DNA of 64,000 bases from Sporosarcina sp. Marseille-Q4943. Lineage in GTDB: Bacteria > Bacillota > Bacilli > Bacillales_A > Planococcaceae. The notes under the pieces were generated by a model. That model was not told where the DNA came from and searched no databases. It saw only the letters and a list, made by a program, of their open reading frames with translations. The first letter of the stretch is position 1. The number at the start of each line of letters is the position of its first letter. A program made the translations under genes and the position numbers. The stretch is from NCBI RefSeq assembly GCF_943736995.1, contig NZ_CALSFT010000002.1:682001-746000 (forward strand), given 5' to 3'. Positions 54,758-62,497 of this stretch are shown here, one piece after another.

Positions 54758-55681
54758 ATGGAGAAATTATCACTTCTGACGACTGAACAATCCAATCCGA
54801 AGACGAAGCGGTTGGATGAAATGTCAATCGCGGACATACTGAAAACGATGAATAACGAGGATCAGACCGTTGCTTTAGCTGTCCGGAAAGTGATCCCGCA
54901 AATTGAAAAGACTGTTGAAAAAGTGGTGGAAGCTTTTAAGAATGGCGGCAGGCTCCTCTATGTTGGTGCAGGGACGAGCGGCCGGATCGGCGTTATGGAT
55001 GCAGTGGAATGTCCTCCAACGTTCGGCACTTCCCCGGATCTCGTGAAAGCGGTCTTAGCTGGCGGAGAAGGGGCGATGTATGAGGCCGTTGAAGGTGCCG
55101 AGGATGATGAGGCGCTCGGAGCAAAGGATGTAGAGGATCTTCAACTAAACGGGCAAGACGTCATCATCGGCATTGCCGCTAGCGGCCGGACGCCTTATGT
55201 GAAAGGTGCGCTCGTGTACGCGAAATCATGCGGCGCAACGACCGTCAGCATTTCCAACAATGAAAATTCGGTCATTAGCAATTACGCAGACATACCGATC
55301 GAAGTCATTACCGGTCCGGAAATATTGACCGGTTCGACACGACTGCGAGCAGCGACGTCACATAAAATGGTCTTGAATATGATTTCGACGACAGCGATGG
55401 TGAAGACGGGCAAGGTGTACCAAAACTTGATGGTCGATTTGAATGCGAGCAATTTCAAATTGCGTGAGCGTGCGAAAAAGATGGTTAGCACGATTACGGA
55501 AATGGATGAAGAGAAGGCCGAAACGGTATTGGAACAGACTGGCTATAACGTGAAGCTTGCAATCGTCATGATTCTGGCAGAAGTCAATAAAGGAAAGGCA
55601 CAAACATTAATTGAAGCGGCGGATGGATTCGTAGGCAAAGCAGTTACACTCGCTTCCATTGAAGAAGGGGAAGAGGGTTGA
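54758..55681 (+). CDS. murQ: N-acetylmuramic acid 6-phosphate etherase
   Basis: 307 residues. Opens with EQSNPKTKRLDEMS, then an SIS domain (RLLYVGAGTSGRIGVMDAVECPPTFG), EGAEDDEALGAKD, and GIAASGRTPYVKGAL. It removes D-lactate from MurNAc-6-phosphate to give GlcNAc-6-phosphate, the step joining the muramic acid branch to NagA. RBS AGGAAGG. Confidence 0.95.
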   Translation: MEKLSLLTTEQSNPKTKRLDEMSIADILKTMNNEDQTVALAVRKVIPQIEKTVEKVVEAFKNGGRLLYVGAGTSGRIGVMDAVECPPTFGTSPDLVKAVLAGGEGAMYEAVEGAEDDEALGAKDVEDLQLNGQDVIIGIAASGRTPYVKGALVYAKSCGATTVSISNNENSVISNYADIPIEVITGPEILTGSTRLRAATSHKMVLNMISTTAMVKTGKVYQNLMVDLNASNFKLRERAKKMVSTITEMDEEKAETVLEQTGYNVKLAIVMILAEVNKGKAQTLIEAADGFVGKAVTLASIEEGEEG

Positions 55682-55686
55682 TCTCG

Positions 55687-56634
55687 ATGTACCGTACGTT
55701 TCAAAGCGGGGATGAAATTGGGATTGTTGAGTTGTGGAATGAAGTTCTCGCACACGATCCGATCAATGAAAAGCGTTTCCTAACACAAGTGCTGCTCGAT
55801 GCGAACTTCGACCCGGAAGGCTTGATTGTCGCAGTTGACGGAGAGCGGATTGTAGGGGCGATATTGGCCATCACCCGGAAGCTTCCGATGATGGGGACCG
55901 ATCTTGAACCGGATACCGGATGGATCACCTTTTTCATGGTGCATCCCGATTTCGAAAGAAGAGGAATCGGCCACGGATTATTGGTGAGGGCAAGTGATTA
56001 CATCCGCAAACAAGGGGCGAAGAAAGTGTTCTTCTCTTCCTACGCACCGAATTATTTCCTTCCGGGAATCGACGAGGCAGCCTATCCATCCGGTTTCGAC
56101 TTCCTATTGAAAGAAGGGTTCCGGCGCGCCTATTCGCCGGTCGCCATGCACAGGACGTTGACGGATTACGTATATCCAGAAGCCGTGAAGGCTGTGAAGG
56201 CTGATCGGGAGCGGGAAGGATATATATTTGAAGCTGTACAGGACGGTGATCTGCCCGCTGTCATCCGGTTCGCGAATACCGTCTTCAATCCGGACTGGGG
56301 GCGGGCGATCCGCGAAGGTTTATTGCAAGGACTTGATCCTTCCCAAATACTCATCGCAAAGAAGGATGGAAACATCGTCGGATTTGCAATGTATGGCGGT
56401 TACAAAGGGATCCGGGAACGCTTCGGACCTTTCGGTGTGGATACGAGCGAGCAAGGAAAAGGGCTCGGGAAGGTTTTATTGCATGAAGCCCTTCATTCCA
56501 TGAAGAAACGAACGATCCAAGGAGCTTGGTTCCTCTGGACGAGTGAGAAGAGCTCGGCTGGTCATTTATATTTGAAAAACGGATTCAAGACATACCGTAC
56601 ATTCCATGTGATGGTGAAGGAATTGGCGGATTGA
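55687..56634 (+). CDS. Tandem GNAT acetyltransferase B
   Basis: 315 residues from ATG 55687; a TTG at 55678 overlapping the murQ stop is the alternative. Two GNAT domains with acetyl-CoA loops FERRGIGHGLLVRASDYI (first) and EQGKGLGKVLLHEALHSM (second). Paralogue of the protein at 44419 with the same length and layout (both open with a short sequence leading to IVELWNE). Substrate unknown; fixed association with MurNAc salvage genes. Confidence 0.82.
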   Translation: MYRTFQSGDEIGIVELWNEVLAHDPINEKRFLTQVLLDANFDPEGLIVAVDGERIVGAILAITRKLPMMGTDLEPDTGWITFFMVHPDFERRGIGHGLLVRASDYIRKQGAKKVFFSSYAPNYFLPGIDEAAYPSGFDFLLKEGFRRAYSPVAMHRTLTDYVYPEAVKAVKADREREGYIFEAVQDGDLPAVIRFANTVFNPDWGRAIREGLLQGLDPSQILIAKKDGNIVGFAMYGGYKGIRERFGPFGVDTSEQGKGLGKVLLHEALHSMKKRTIQGAWFLWTSEKSSAGHLYLKNGFKTYRTFHVMVKELAD

Positions 56635-56653
56635 AGAAATTGGAGGGATGGAA

Positions 56654-57532
56654 TTGGCGATAGCGAGCGGCGGCTTAGTGCTGCTGAAAGAAATGAGGCA
56701 TTTGCTCCCTCCTTCGGAACAGAAAATAGCTGATTATATACTGGCGAACCCGCAAGACATTGTGACGATGACTGTTTCGGAACTCGGCGACGTGAGCCAA
56801 ACGAGCGGTGCTGCCGTAACGAGGCTATGCAAATCATTGCGATTGAAAGGTTTCCAGGAATTTAAATTGCGCATCAACGGCGATCTTGGCCGTAAGCTAG
56901 AAATTACGACGCGGGATATCCAGCCGAATGAGCCTGTAGGATCGACAATCCAGAAGGTGACGGAGCAGGCTGTCCATACGTTGCTTGAAACAGCGGAATT
57001 GCTCGATCCGAAACAATTGGAACGGGCTGTCGACACGATTGTCAAAGCGAAGAATATCCACTTTTTCGGTGTCGGGGCTTCCGGGATTGCCGCAATCGAT
57101 GCACAACAGAAGTTTTTGAGGATCCATAAAGCCTCTACCGTCAGCACGGACTTACATATGGGGGCGACGATTATGGCGAATGTCGACGTGAAGGATGTCG
57201 TCGTCGGCATCTCCTTCTCAGGTTCGACGTTTGAAGTGGGGAAAATCCTGGAGCTTGCGCAAGCGAACGGGGCGACGACGATCAGTTTGACGAAATTCGG
57301 CCAGACGCCGATTTCACAGGTTTCGGATATCCAGTTGCATACGTCGCCGGCGAAGGAAGCTAACTTGCGTAGCGGAGCGACATCCTCGAGACTTGCCCAG
57401 TTGCACGTCATGGACATCCTTTTCATGTCAGTTGCCTCAAAGCAATTCGATACAACAATTACTTATTTGGATGCGACTCGCGAAGCGATTGATGAAATCC
57501 GGAACGAGACATTCAAGAAACGGAAAAAGTAA
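56654..57532 (+). CDS. murR: RpiR-family regulator, MurR-like
   Basis: 292 residues from TTG 56654, six bases after GGAGGG; an ATG at 56648 touches that site. N-terminal helix-turn-helix (LPPSEQKIADYILANPQDIV, VSELGDVSQTSGAAVTRLCKSLRLKGF) and a C-terminal SIS domain (IHFFGVGASGIAAIDAQQKFLR, VVVGISFSGSTFEVGKILE). MurR in E. coli and B. subtilis senses MurNAc-6-phosphate. It probably controls this locus; no operator was identified. Confidence 0.88.
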   Translation: MAIASGGLVLLKEMRHLLPPSEQKIADYILANPQDIVTMTVSELGDVSQTSGAAVTRLCKSLRLKGFQEFKLRINGDLGRKLEITTRDIQPNEPVGSTIQKVTEQAVHTLLETAELLDPKQLERAVDTIVKAKNIHFFGVGASGIAAIDAQQKFLRIHKASTVSTDLHMGATIMANVDVKDVVVGISFSGSTFEVGKILELAQANGATTISLTKFGQTPISQVSDIQLHTSPAKEANLRSGATSSRLAQLHVMDILFMSVASKQFDTTITYLDATREAIDEIRNETFKKRKK

Positions 57533-57549
57533 GCCGGGAGGTGAGAGCT

Positions 57550-58707
57550 TTGACATCATTGCTTATTCATAACATCCAAATCGCCATACCGGATGGAAGC
57601 ATTATCGAAGGAGAAATCGTTGTAGAGAACGGAAAGATTGCAACTGTTTCCAATGCATTAATGAAAGACTTTACGGGAGAGCGGATGGACGGTCAAGGTT
57701 GTCTCGTGCTTCCCGGTTTCATTGATATTCATATCCATGGGGCGAATGGAGCCGATTTCATGGACGGTGACAACGGTTCAATCGAAAGGATTGCAATGGC
57801 GTTGCCGAAGGAAGGGACGACTTCATTCCTGGCGACGACGTTGACGCAATCGGATGGCGACATTGCAAAAGCCGTCGATGCAGGCAGAAGGTTCATGGAG
57901 CTAAATGAATCCGGCGCTGAAATGCTCGGGTTCCATTTGGAAGGACCATTCATCCATCCGGAACAAGCAGGTGCGCAGCCGGTGGAATTTATACGGAAGC
58001 CTTCATTTGAATTAGTAGAAAGATGGTTCGGCGAAGATCTCGACCATTTGAAAATCGTGACGCTTGCTCCGGAATGTGACGAGGGACTTGAGATGACCGA
58101 GCGGCTCACAGAACGTGGCATCATCGTTTCAGGCGGACATACGAATGCGTCTTTCGCGGACATCAGGGAGGCGGCCGAACATGGTTTGTCACATCTGACT
58201 CATTTCGGCAATGCGATGAGCGGCTTGCATCATCGGGAAATCGGGGCGGTTGGTGCCGGTTTCTTGCTGGAGCAACTCCATTGCGAAGTGATTGCGGATG
58301 GAATCCATTTGTCTGAAGACATGTTGCTTCTCGGTAATAAAACAATCGGACCCGAACGGATCATCCTCATTACGGATTCGATGCGGGCGAAAGGCTTGCC
58401 GGACGGATCGTATACGTTAGCGGGGCAGGACGTACAGGTCGTCGGTGCGAAAGCGACACTTTCGGATGGGACATTAGCTGGCAGCGTCTTGAAAATGGAC
58501 GAAGCGGTTCGGATGATGCGGGATATAGGTTCCGGCTTGTTGGATTTGATAAGAATGTCATCCACCAATGCCGCAAGACGGTTAGGCGTATTTGACCGAA
58601 AAGGAAGCATTGAGGCAGGAAAGGATGCCGATCTTGTGCTAATGGATGCCGACTTTCAAGTCCAAGCGACCATTTGCAGAGGGAAGGTGAGCTTTTGCCG
58701 TGAATGA
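57550..58707 (+). CDS. nagA: N-acetylglucosamine-6-phosphate deacetylase
   Basis: 385 residues from TTG 57550 behind GGGAGGTGA. Amidohydrolase fold: metal motif DIHIHGANGADFMDG, LGFHLEGPFIHPEQAGA, ITDSMRAKGLPDGSY with the catalytic Asp, and STNAARRLGV. Produces glucosamine-6-phosphate. No nagB lies in the window, so the final deaminase must be encoded elsewhere. Confidence 0.95.
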   Translation: MTSLLIHNIQIAIPDGSIIEGEIVVENGKIATVSNALMKDFTGERMDGQGCLVLPGFIDIHIHGANGADFMDGDNGSIERIAMALPKEGTTSFLATTLTQSDGDIAKAVDAGRRFMELNESGAEMLGFHLEGPFIHPEQAGAQPVEFIRKPSFELVERWFGEDLDHLKIVTLAPECDEGLEMTERLTERGIIVSGGHTNASFADIREAAEHGLSHLTHFGNAMSGLHHREIGAVGAGFLLEQLHCEVIADGIHLSEDMLLLGNKTIGPERIILITDSMRAKGLPDGSYTLAGQDVQVVGAKATLSDGTLAGSVLKMDEAVRMMRDIGSGLLDLIRMSSTNAARRLGVFDRKGSIEAGKDADLVLMDADFQVQATICRGKVSFCRE

Positions 58708-58751
58708 TGTAGGAGATTGAAGTCATAGAAGTAATTGAGGGGGGAGAATGT

Positions 58752-59849
58752 ATGGCTGAACTGAAATTGACCAATTTGACGAAGGAATATGACAAAGGTG
58801 TTATCGCCGTCAAAGATTTCAATTTGGATATAGAGGATAAGGAATTCATCGTGTTCGTCGGTCCTTCCGGGTGCGGCAAATCGACGACACTACGCATGAT
58901 TGCGGGATTGGAAGATATAACGGAAGGCGATTTTGAGATTGACGGCAAGCGGATGAATGAAGTAGCTCCGAAAAATCGGGATATTGCGATGGTGTTCCAA
59001 AACTATGCGCTTTATCCACATATGACCGTCTACGAAAATATGGCGTTCAGTTTGAAGCTTCGCAAAGTGAAGAAGAAGGACATTGACACGAAAGTTCAGG
59101 AAGCAGCCAAGATTTTAGGGTTGGAGGATTATTTGGACCGCAAGCCGAAAGCATTGTCGGGCGGACAGCGTCAACGTGTCGCGTTAGGTAGGGCAATCGT
59201 GAGGGATGCGAAAATATTCCTCATGGATGAACCGCTCTCCAATTTGGACGCGAAGCTCCGTGTACAAATGCGTGCTGAAATCCAAAAGCTGCATAGACGT
59301 CTTCAGACGACGACGATCTACGTGACACACGATCAAACGGAAGCGATGACGATGGCGACGCGACTCGTCGTCATGAAAGACGGATTTATCCAGCAAGTCG
59401 GAACACCGAAGGACGTATATGATTTCCCGAGAAATGTATTTGTCGGCGGTTTCATCGGTTCACCGGCTATGAACTTCTTCAAAGGGACGATGACGGAACA
59501 GGGATTTGCGATAGGGGCCACGACCGTTTTCATTCCGAAAGCGAAGGGCGAGATGCTAAAAGGAAAAGGGTATGCTGGGAAGGAAATGATTCTCGGCGTG
59601 CGGCCGGAGGATATTTATACAAATGCTTCCGACATCGAATCGAATGGACAGGCGACGTTCCAAGCGACAATCGAAGTGGCGGAACTGATGGGGGCCGAAA
59701 CGTATTTATACGCCTCATTGAACGGTTCCGACTTCATCGCAAGGATTGATTCCGACACATCCATCCGTCCGTCGGATACAATCCCGCTCGCATTCGACAT
59801 GGAAAAAGCACATTTCTTCGATGCTGAAACGGAAGAACGCATTCATTAA
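58752..59849 (+). CDS. Sugar ABC transporter ATPase 2 (MsmX/UgpC type)
   Basis: 365 residues; GAGGGGGGAG upstream. Same motif set as ATPase 1 (Walker A GPSGCGKST, LSGGQRQRVALGRA, FLMDEPLSNLD, VTHDQTEAMTMA, C-terminal TOBE). It is encoded apart from permeases 2a/2b but within the same run of genes, and presumably energises them. Confidence 0.92.
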   Translation: MAELKLTNLTKEYDKGVIAVKDFNLDIEDKEFIVFVGPSGCGKSTTLRMIAGLEDITEGDFEIDGKRMNEVAPKNRDIAMVFQNYALYPHMTVYENMAFSLKLRKVKKKDIDTKVQEAAKILGLEDYLDRKPKALSGGQRQRVALGRAIVRDAKIFLMDEPLSNLDAKLRVQMRAEIQKLHRRLQTTTIYVTHDQTEAMTMATRLVVMKDGFIQQVGTPKDVYDFPRNVFVGGFIGSPAMNFFKGTMTEQGFAIGATTVFIPKAKGEMLKGKGYAGKEMILGVRPEDIYTNASDIESNGQATFQATIEVAELMGAETYLYASLNGSDFIARIDSDTSIRPSDTIPLAFDMEKAHFFDAETEERIH

Positions 59850-59856
59850 ATTGGAA

Positions 59857-59895
59857 AAGGGTTGCTCTCATGATGAGAAGCAACCCTTATTTTTG
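59857..59895 (+). terminator. Terminator of the salvage locus
   Basis: AAGGGTTGCT/AGCAACCCTT, 10-bp perfect stem with inner CTCA/TGAG, followed by a T-rich run. Confidence 0.9.
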
Positions 59896-59896
59896 T

Positions 59897-60120
59897 ATAG
59901 TAACTTTTATTGTTGAAGTTTATGTCCATCTTAAGATCCGTGATCCGGATTCTAATGAAAATGATCAATGCCGCGGTCATTTTCCACTGGGTGTCTTCTA
60001 TCCTTAAGCAACGCAAGCCCTACCGACTCTTGCGTCCTTGCGACCCTTTAGCCGCGCCAGTGTGAATAAGTGTCCTCAAAAACAGTACGTAGAATGCCAT
60101 GTCAAATTAAAAGTTACTAT
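59897..60120. mobile_element. MITE-like element with 13-bp terminal inverted repeats
   Basis: ATAGTAACTTTTA at 59897-59909 is the exact reverse complement of TAAAAGTTACTAT at 60108-60120; 198 bases lie between. The interior has no good gene: the longest minus-strand reading opens at an ATG near 60098, meets a TAG after 26 codons and then stays open to the left end, like the remnant of a longer frame. No clear target duplication was seen. It is compatible with a deletion derivative of an insertion sequence. Confidence 0.55.
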
Positions 60121-60164
60121 GGCGTTAACTGATTGATTATAACATGGATGGAGGCGCTTGGCAA

Positions 60165-60284
60165 GTGGCGGATAATGTAGATGACTTCAATAATATTTCC
60201 CGGGAATTAAACAAACTTCGACAGAACCTGCTTCATTTTTCGGATTTGTCGTTGGAGGAAATATCTTCATTTGACAAAATATAA
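60165..60284 (+). CDS. Possible Spo0E-like mini-protein
   Basis: 39 residues from GTG 60165 (GGAGG ten bases upstream), or 46 from ATG 60144 with no ribosome site. The segment ISRELNKLRQNLLHFSDLSL followed by EEISSFDKI resembles the Spo0E aspartyl-phosphatase pattern, a helix with LR..L, a loop and a helix ending SxxLDxxI. The Leu of LD is Phe and the protein ends right after the motif. If real, it could dephosphorylate Spo0A-P; too short and diverged to be sure. Confidence 0.4.
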   Translation: MADNVDDFNNISRELNKLRQNLLHFSDLSLEEISSFDKI

Positions 60285-60379
60285 TATTTTTATTCTGGAA
60301 TTAAATGAGAGGTTCGCATAAAAGCCTCTAGTTAGCGAGTTATCGCAATATAATTGTCATTATTTCTACATCTTTCTTC

Positions 60380-60409
60380 TTGTTAAATCGTCTTTATTTC
60401 TTATATAAT
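60380..60409 (+). promoter_or_regulatory. Candidate SigA promoter of the FtsH-like gene
   Basis: TTGTTA, 18 bases, TATAAT, ending 33 bases before the TTG start. Confidence 0.5.
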
Positions 60410-60442
60410 AATAGTATCTTTCTTAAGGGAGTTGGGGATGGC

Positions 60443-62185
60443 TTGAAGCCGAATTCAAAATTTGCAACGAAGATTGTCGTCCTTGTCGTTTTGGTCATTG
60501 GAATAGCAGCAAGTGTCGGATGGTATGTCTCGGGTGCAAATAAAGGAATGAATGTGTCGTTTTCAGAGTTTGAGAAGACGATCCAGGCTCAAGAAGGACA
60601 GCCATTGTCCTTGAAAGAAAAGGCAGATGGCACATTGCAGTTACAGACGGAAGAAGGGCTATACGTAACGCAAGTCCGTCCGCAAAGCCAACTTGCAGAA
60701 CAATTAGTTGAACAATATAACATTTCATATACATTTGCCGATGGTGGCCAATACAATGGTTTGATCGTAGGTGGTTTAATACTCGCATCGTTTTTGACAT
60801 TGATGATCCTTCATAAGAAAGGGAAGTTGGGGGTCGGCGTTTCTACGATGAAAAACGGTGCTTCCAAGGCGACTCCGCTTCCTGAAATTACACTTAATGA
60901 TATCGGCGGTCTTCCGGAAGAGATGAAGGAAGAGATTCACCAGACACTGTCAATCATTAAAGATCCGAAACGTGCAACGCAAGTCGGAATCCAGGCGCCG
61001 AAAGGCATTCTTCTTTACGGGCCTCCGGGAACCGGGAAGACATTGCTTGCACAAGCGATTGCCCGTGAAATCGGAGCAACATTCTATTCGTCGAGCGGTT
61101 CCGCCTTCACGGAGCTGTTTGTCGGAGTCGGTGCTTCACGAGTACGTACATTGTTCCAAAATGCACGCAAGCAACGTCCTGCCGTCATTTTCATCGATGA
61201 GGTCGATGCACTTGCCGGCAAACGGAAAGAACATGGCGGTGAGGAATCTGAGAAGACATTGACTGAGCTTCTCGTCCAGTTGGACGGCGGCAACGATAAT
61301 GAAGGAATTCTCTTCATCGCGGCGACAAACCGGAAAGATATGCTCGATGAAGCATTCCTTCGTCCGGGTCGTATCGATTACACGTTCAATGTGCCGCTTC
61401 CTGACACGCATGGCCGTCGAGAAATTATCGACATCCATACGAAAGGCCGTCTGTTGGCGGAAGAAGTGTATGCATCATTAGATGTATTGGCCGAAAGTAC
61501 ATCAGGTTTTTCCGGCGCGGAGCTCAGCTCTCTATTCGAAACGGCGAGCAAACGGGCAATCCGTGACGGCCGCGAAGAGATCGGCAAAGGAGACCTCGAT
61601 TTCGCGATCGACCGGACAATCCTCGGAAGTACATCGCGTACGCTCAATGATCCTGATACGAAAAGAAGGGTCGCCATCCATGAAGCAGGGCATGCACTCA
61701 TCGCAGCGCTTACGAAACCGGGATCTGTCCGCAAAGCGACGATCATTCCGCGTGGACAAGCGTTAGGCTATGTAGCACCGATCCAGAAAGAGCTCCATTT
61801 ACAGACGGCGAGCGAACTTCTCGATCAAGTGAGCATGATTCTCGCGGGTGGCGTCGCGGAAAGGCTTTACCTTGGCGAGCATAGCATCGGCGTCAGCGGT
61901 GACGTACAGCAAGCGAAGGAAATCATCGAACGGATGGTAGACACAGGTTTGCTTCAAGATGGATTCACTCTGACGTTCAACAAAGGCGAAAAAGAGTTGA
62001 AAATGCAGGCGCTCTTCGGTGAGGCATTGAAGAAAACGGAGACGCTCATCCAAGAAAATGCCGCGCAGTTTGAGGAATTGGTCAATGTTTTATTCCAGAA
62101 AGAGACATTGGACGGCTCCGAAATACAGGAAATTGTTGATGGTAAAGGTGTAGAGGAAGTAAAAGAGCTTGTCATCATTGTGTAA
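60443..62185 (+). CDS. FtsH-like membrane AAA+ zinc protease (shorter paralogue)
   Basis: 580 residues from TTG 60443 after GGGGAT. Two membrane segments (about 10-30 and 112-130) flank an outer domain, then the AAA module (DIGGLPEEMKEEI, Walker A GPPGTGKT, Walker B VIFIDEVDAL, AATNRKDMLDEAFLRPGRID) and the M41 protease domain with zinc motif HEAGH and the third-ligand region SGDVQQAKEI. Standard FtsH of Bacillales is about 640-670 residues and lies beside hpt/tilS. This shorter, isolated copy lacks the long acidic tail and is probably a second, specialised paralogue. Confidence 0.9.
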   Translation: MKPNSKFATKIVVLVVLVIGIAASVGWYVSGANKGMNVSFSEFEKTIQAQEGQPLSLKEKADGTLQLQTEEGLYVTQVRPQSQLAEQLVEQYNISYTFADGGQYNGLIVGGLILASFLTLMILHKKGKLGVGVSTMKNGASKATPLPEITLNDIGGLPEEMKEEIHQTLSIIKDPKRATQVGIQAPKGILLYGPPGTGKTLLAQAIAREIGATFYSSSGSAFTELFVGVGASRVRTLFQNARKQRPAVIFIDEVDALAGKRKEHGGEESEKTLTELLVQLDGGNDNEGILFIAATNRKDMLDEAFLRPGRIDYTFNVPLPDTHGRREIIDIHTKGRLLAEEVYASLDVLAESTSGFSGAELSSLFETASKRAIRDGREEIGKGDLDFAIDRTILGSTSRTLNDPDTKRRVAIHEAGHALIAALTKPGSVRKATIIPRGQALGYVAPIQKELHLQTASELLDQVSMILAGGVAERLYLGEHSIGVSGDVQQAKEIIERMVDTGLLQDGFTLTFNKGEKELKMQALFGEALKKTETLIQENAAQFEELVNVLFQKETLDGSEIQEIVDGKGVEEVKELVIIV

Positions 62186-62192
62186 TAAAAGG

Positions 62193-62227
62193 AACTCCTT
62201 GGTCCAATTGGGCTGGGGAGTTTTTTT
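62193..62227 (+). terminator. Terminator after the FtsH-like gene
   Basis: AACTCCTTGG pairing with CTGGGGAGTT (with wobbles) then TTTTTTT. Confidence 0.75.
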
Positions 62228-62497
62228 GTGGAATGAAATACAAGCGCAACACAATCATCACGCATGCAATACGACTAGTGCGCCTAATCTCACAAACCCA
62301 TCAATAAAATACATGTCAAAAGTTCGACTGTGAAGTTGCTAAATATTGCAAAAAGTCGCATGGTCATGCCATTTATGCAGTGATACGATTAGTATGAAAC
62401 CTGGTTATCTATTAATCTAATATGGAAAGGGAGCGGTTCACAGACGACCTACTCGCAAATGCACCATATTTTCAAAAGATGAAGGGAGAATGGTTTC

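Noticed and set aside
59897..60120. Structured riboswitch (c-di-GMP-like or other) before the FtsH gene
   Set aside because: Some local stems look RNA-like, but no class consensus fits, and perfect inverted ends better support a mobile element.
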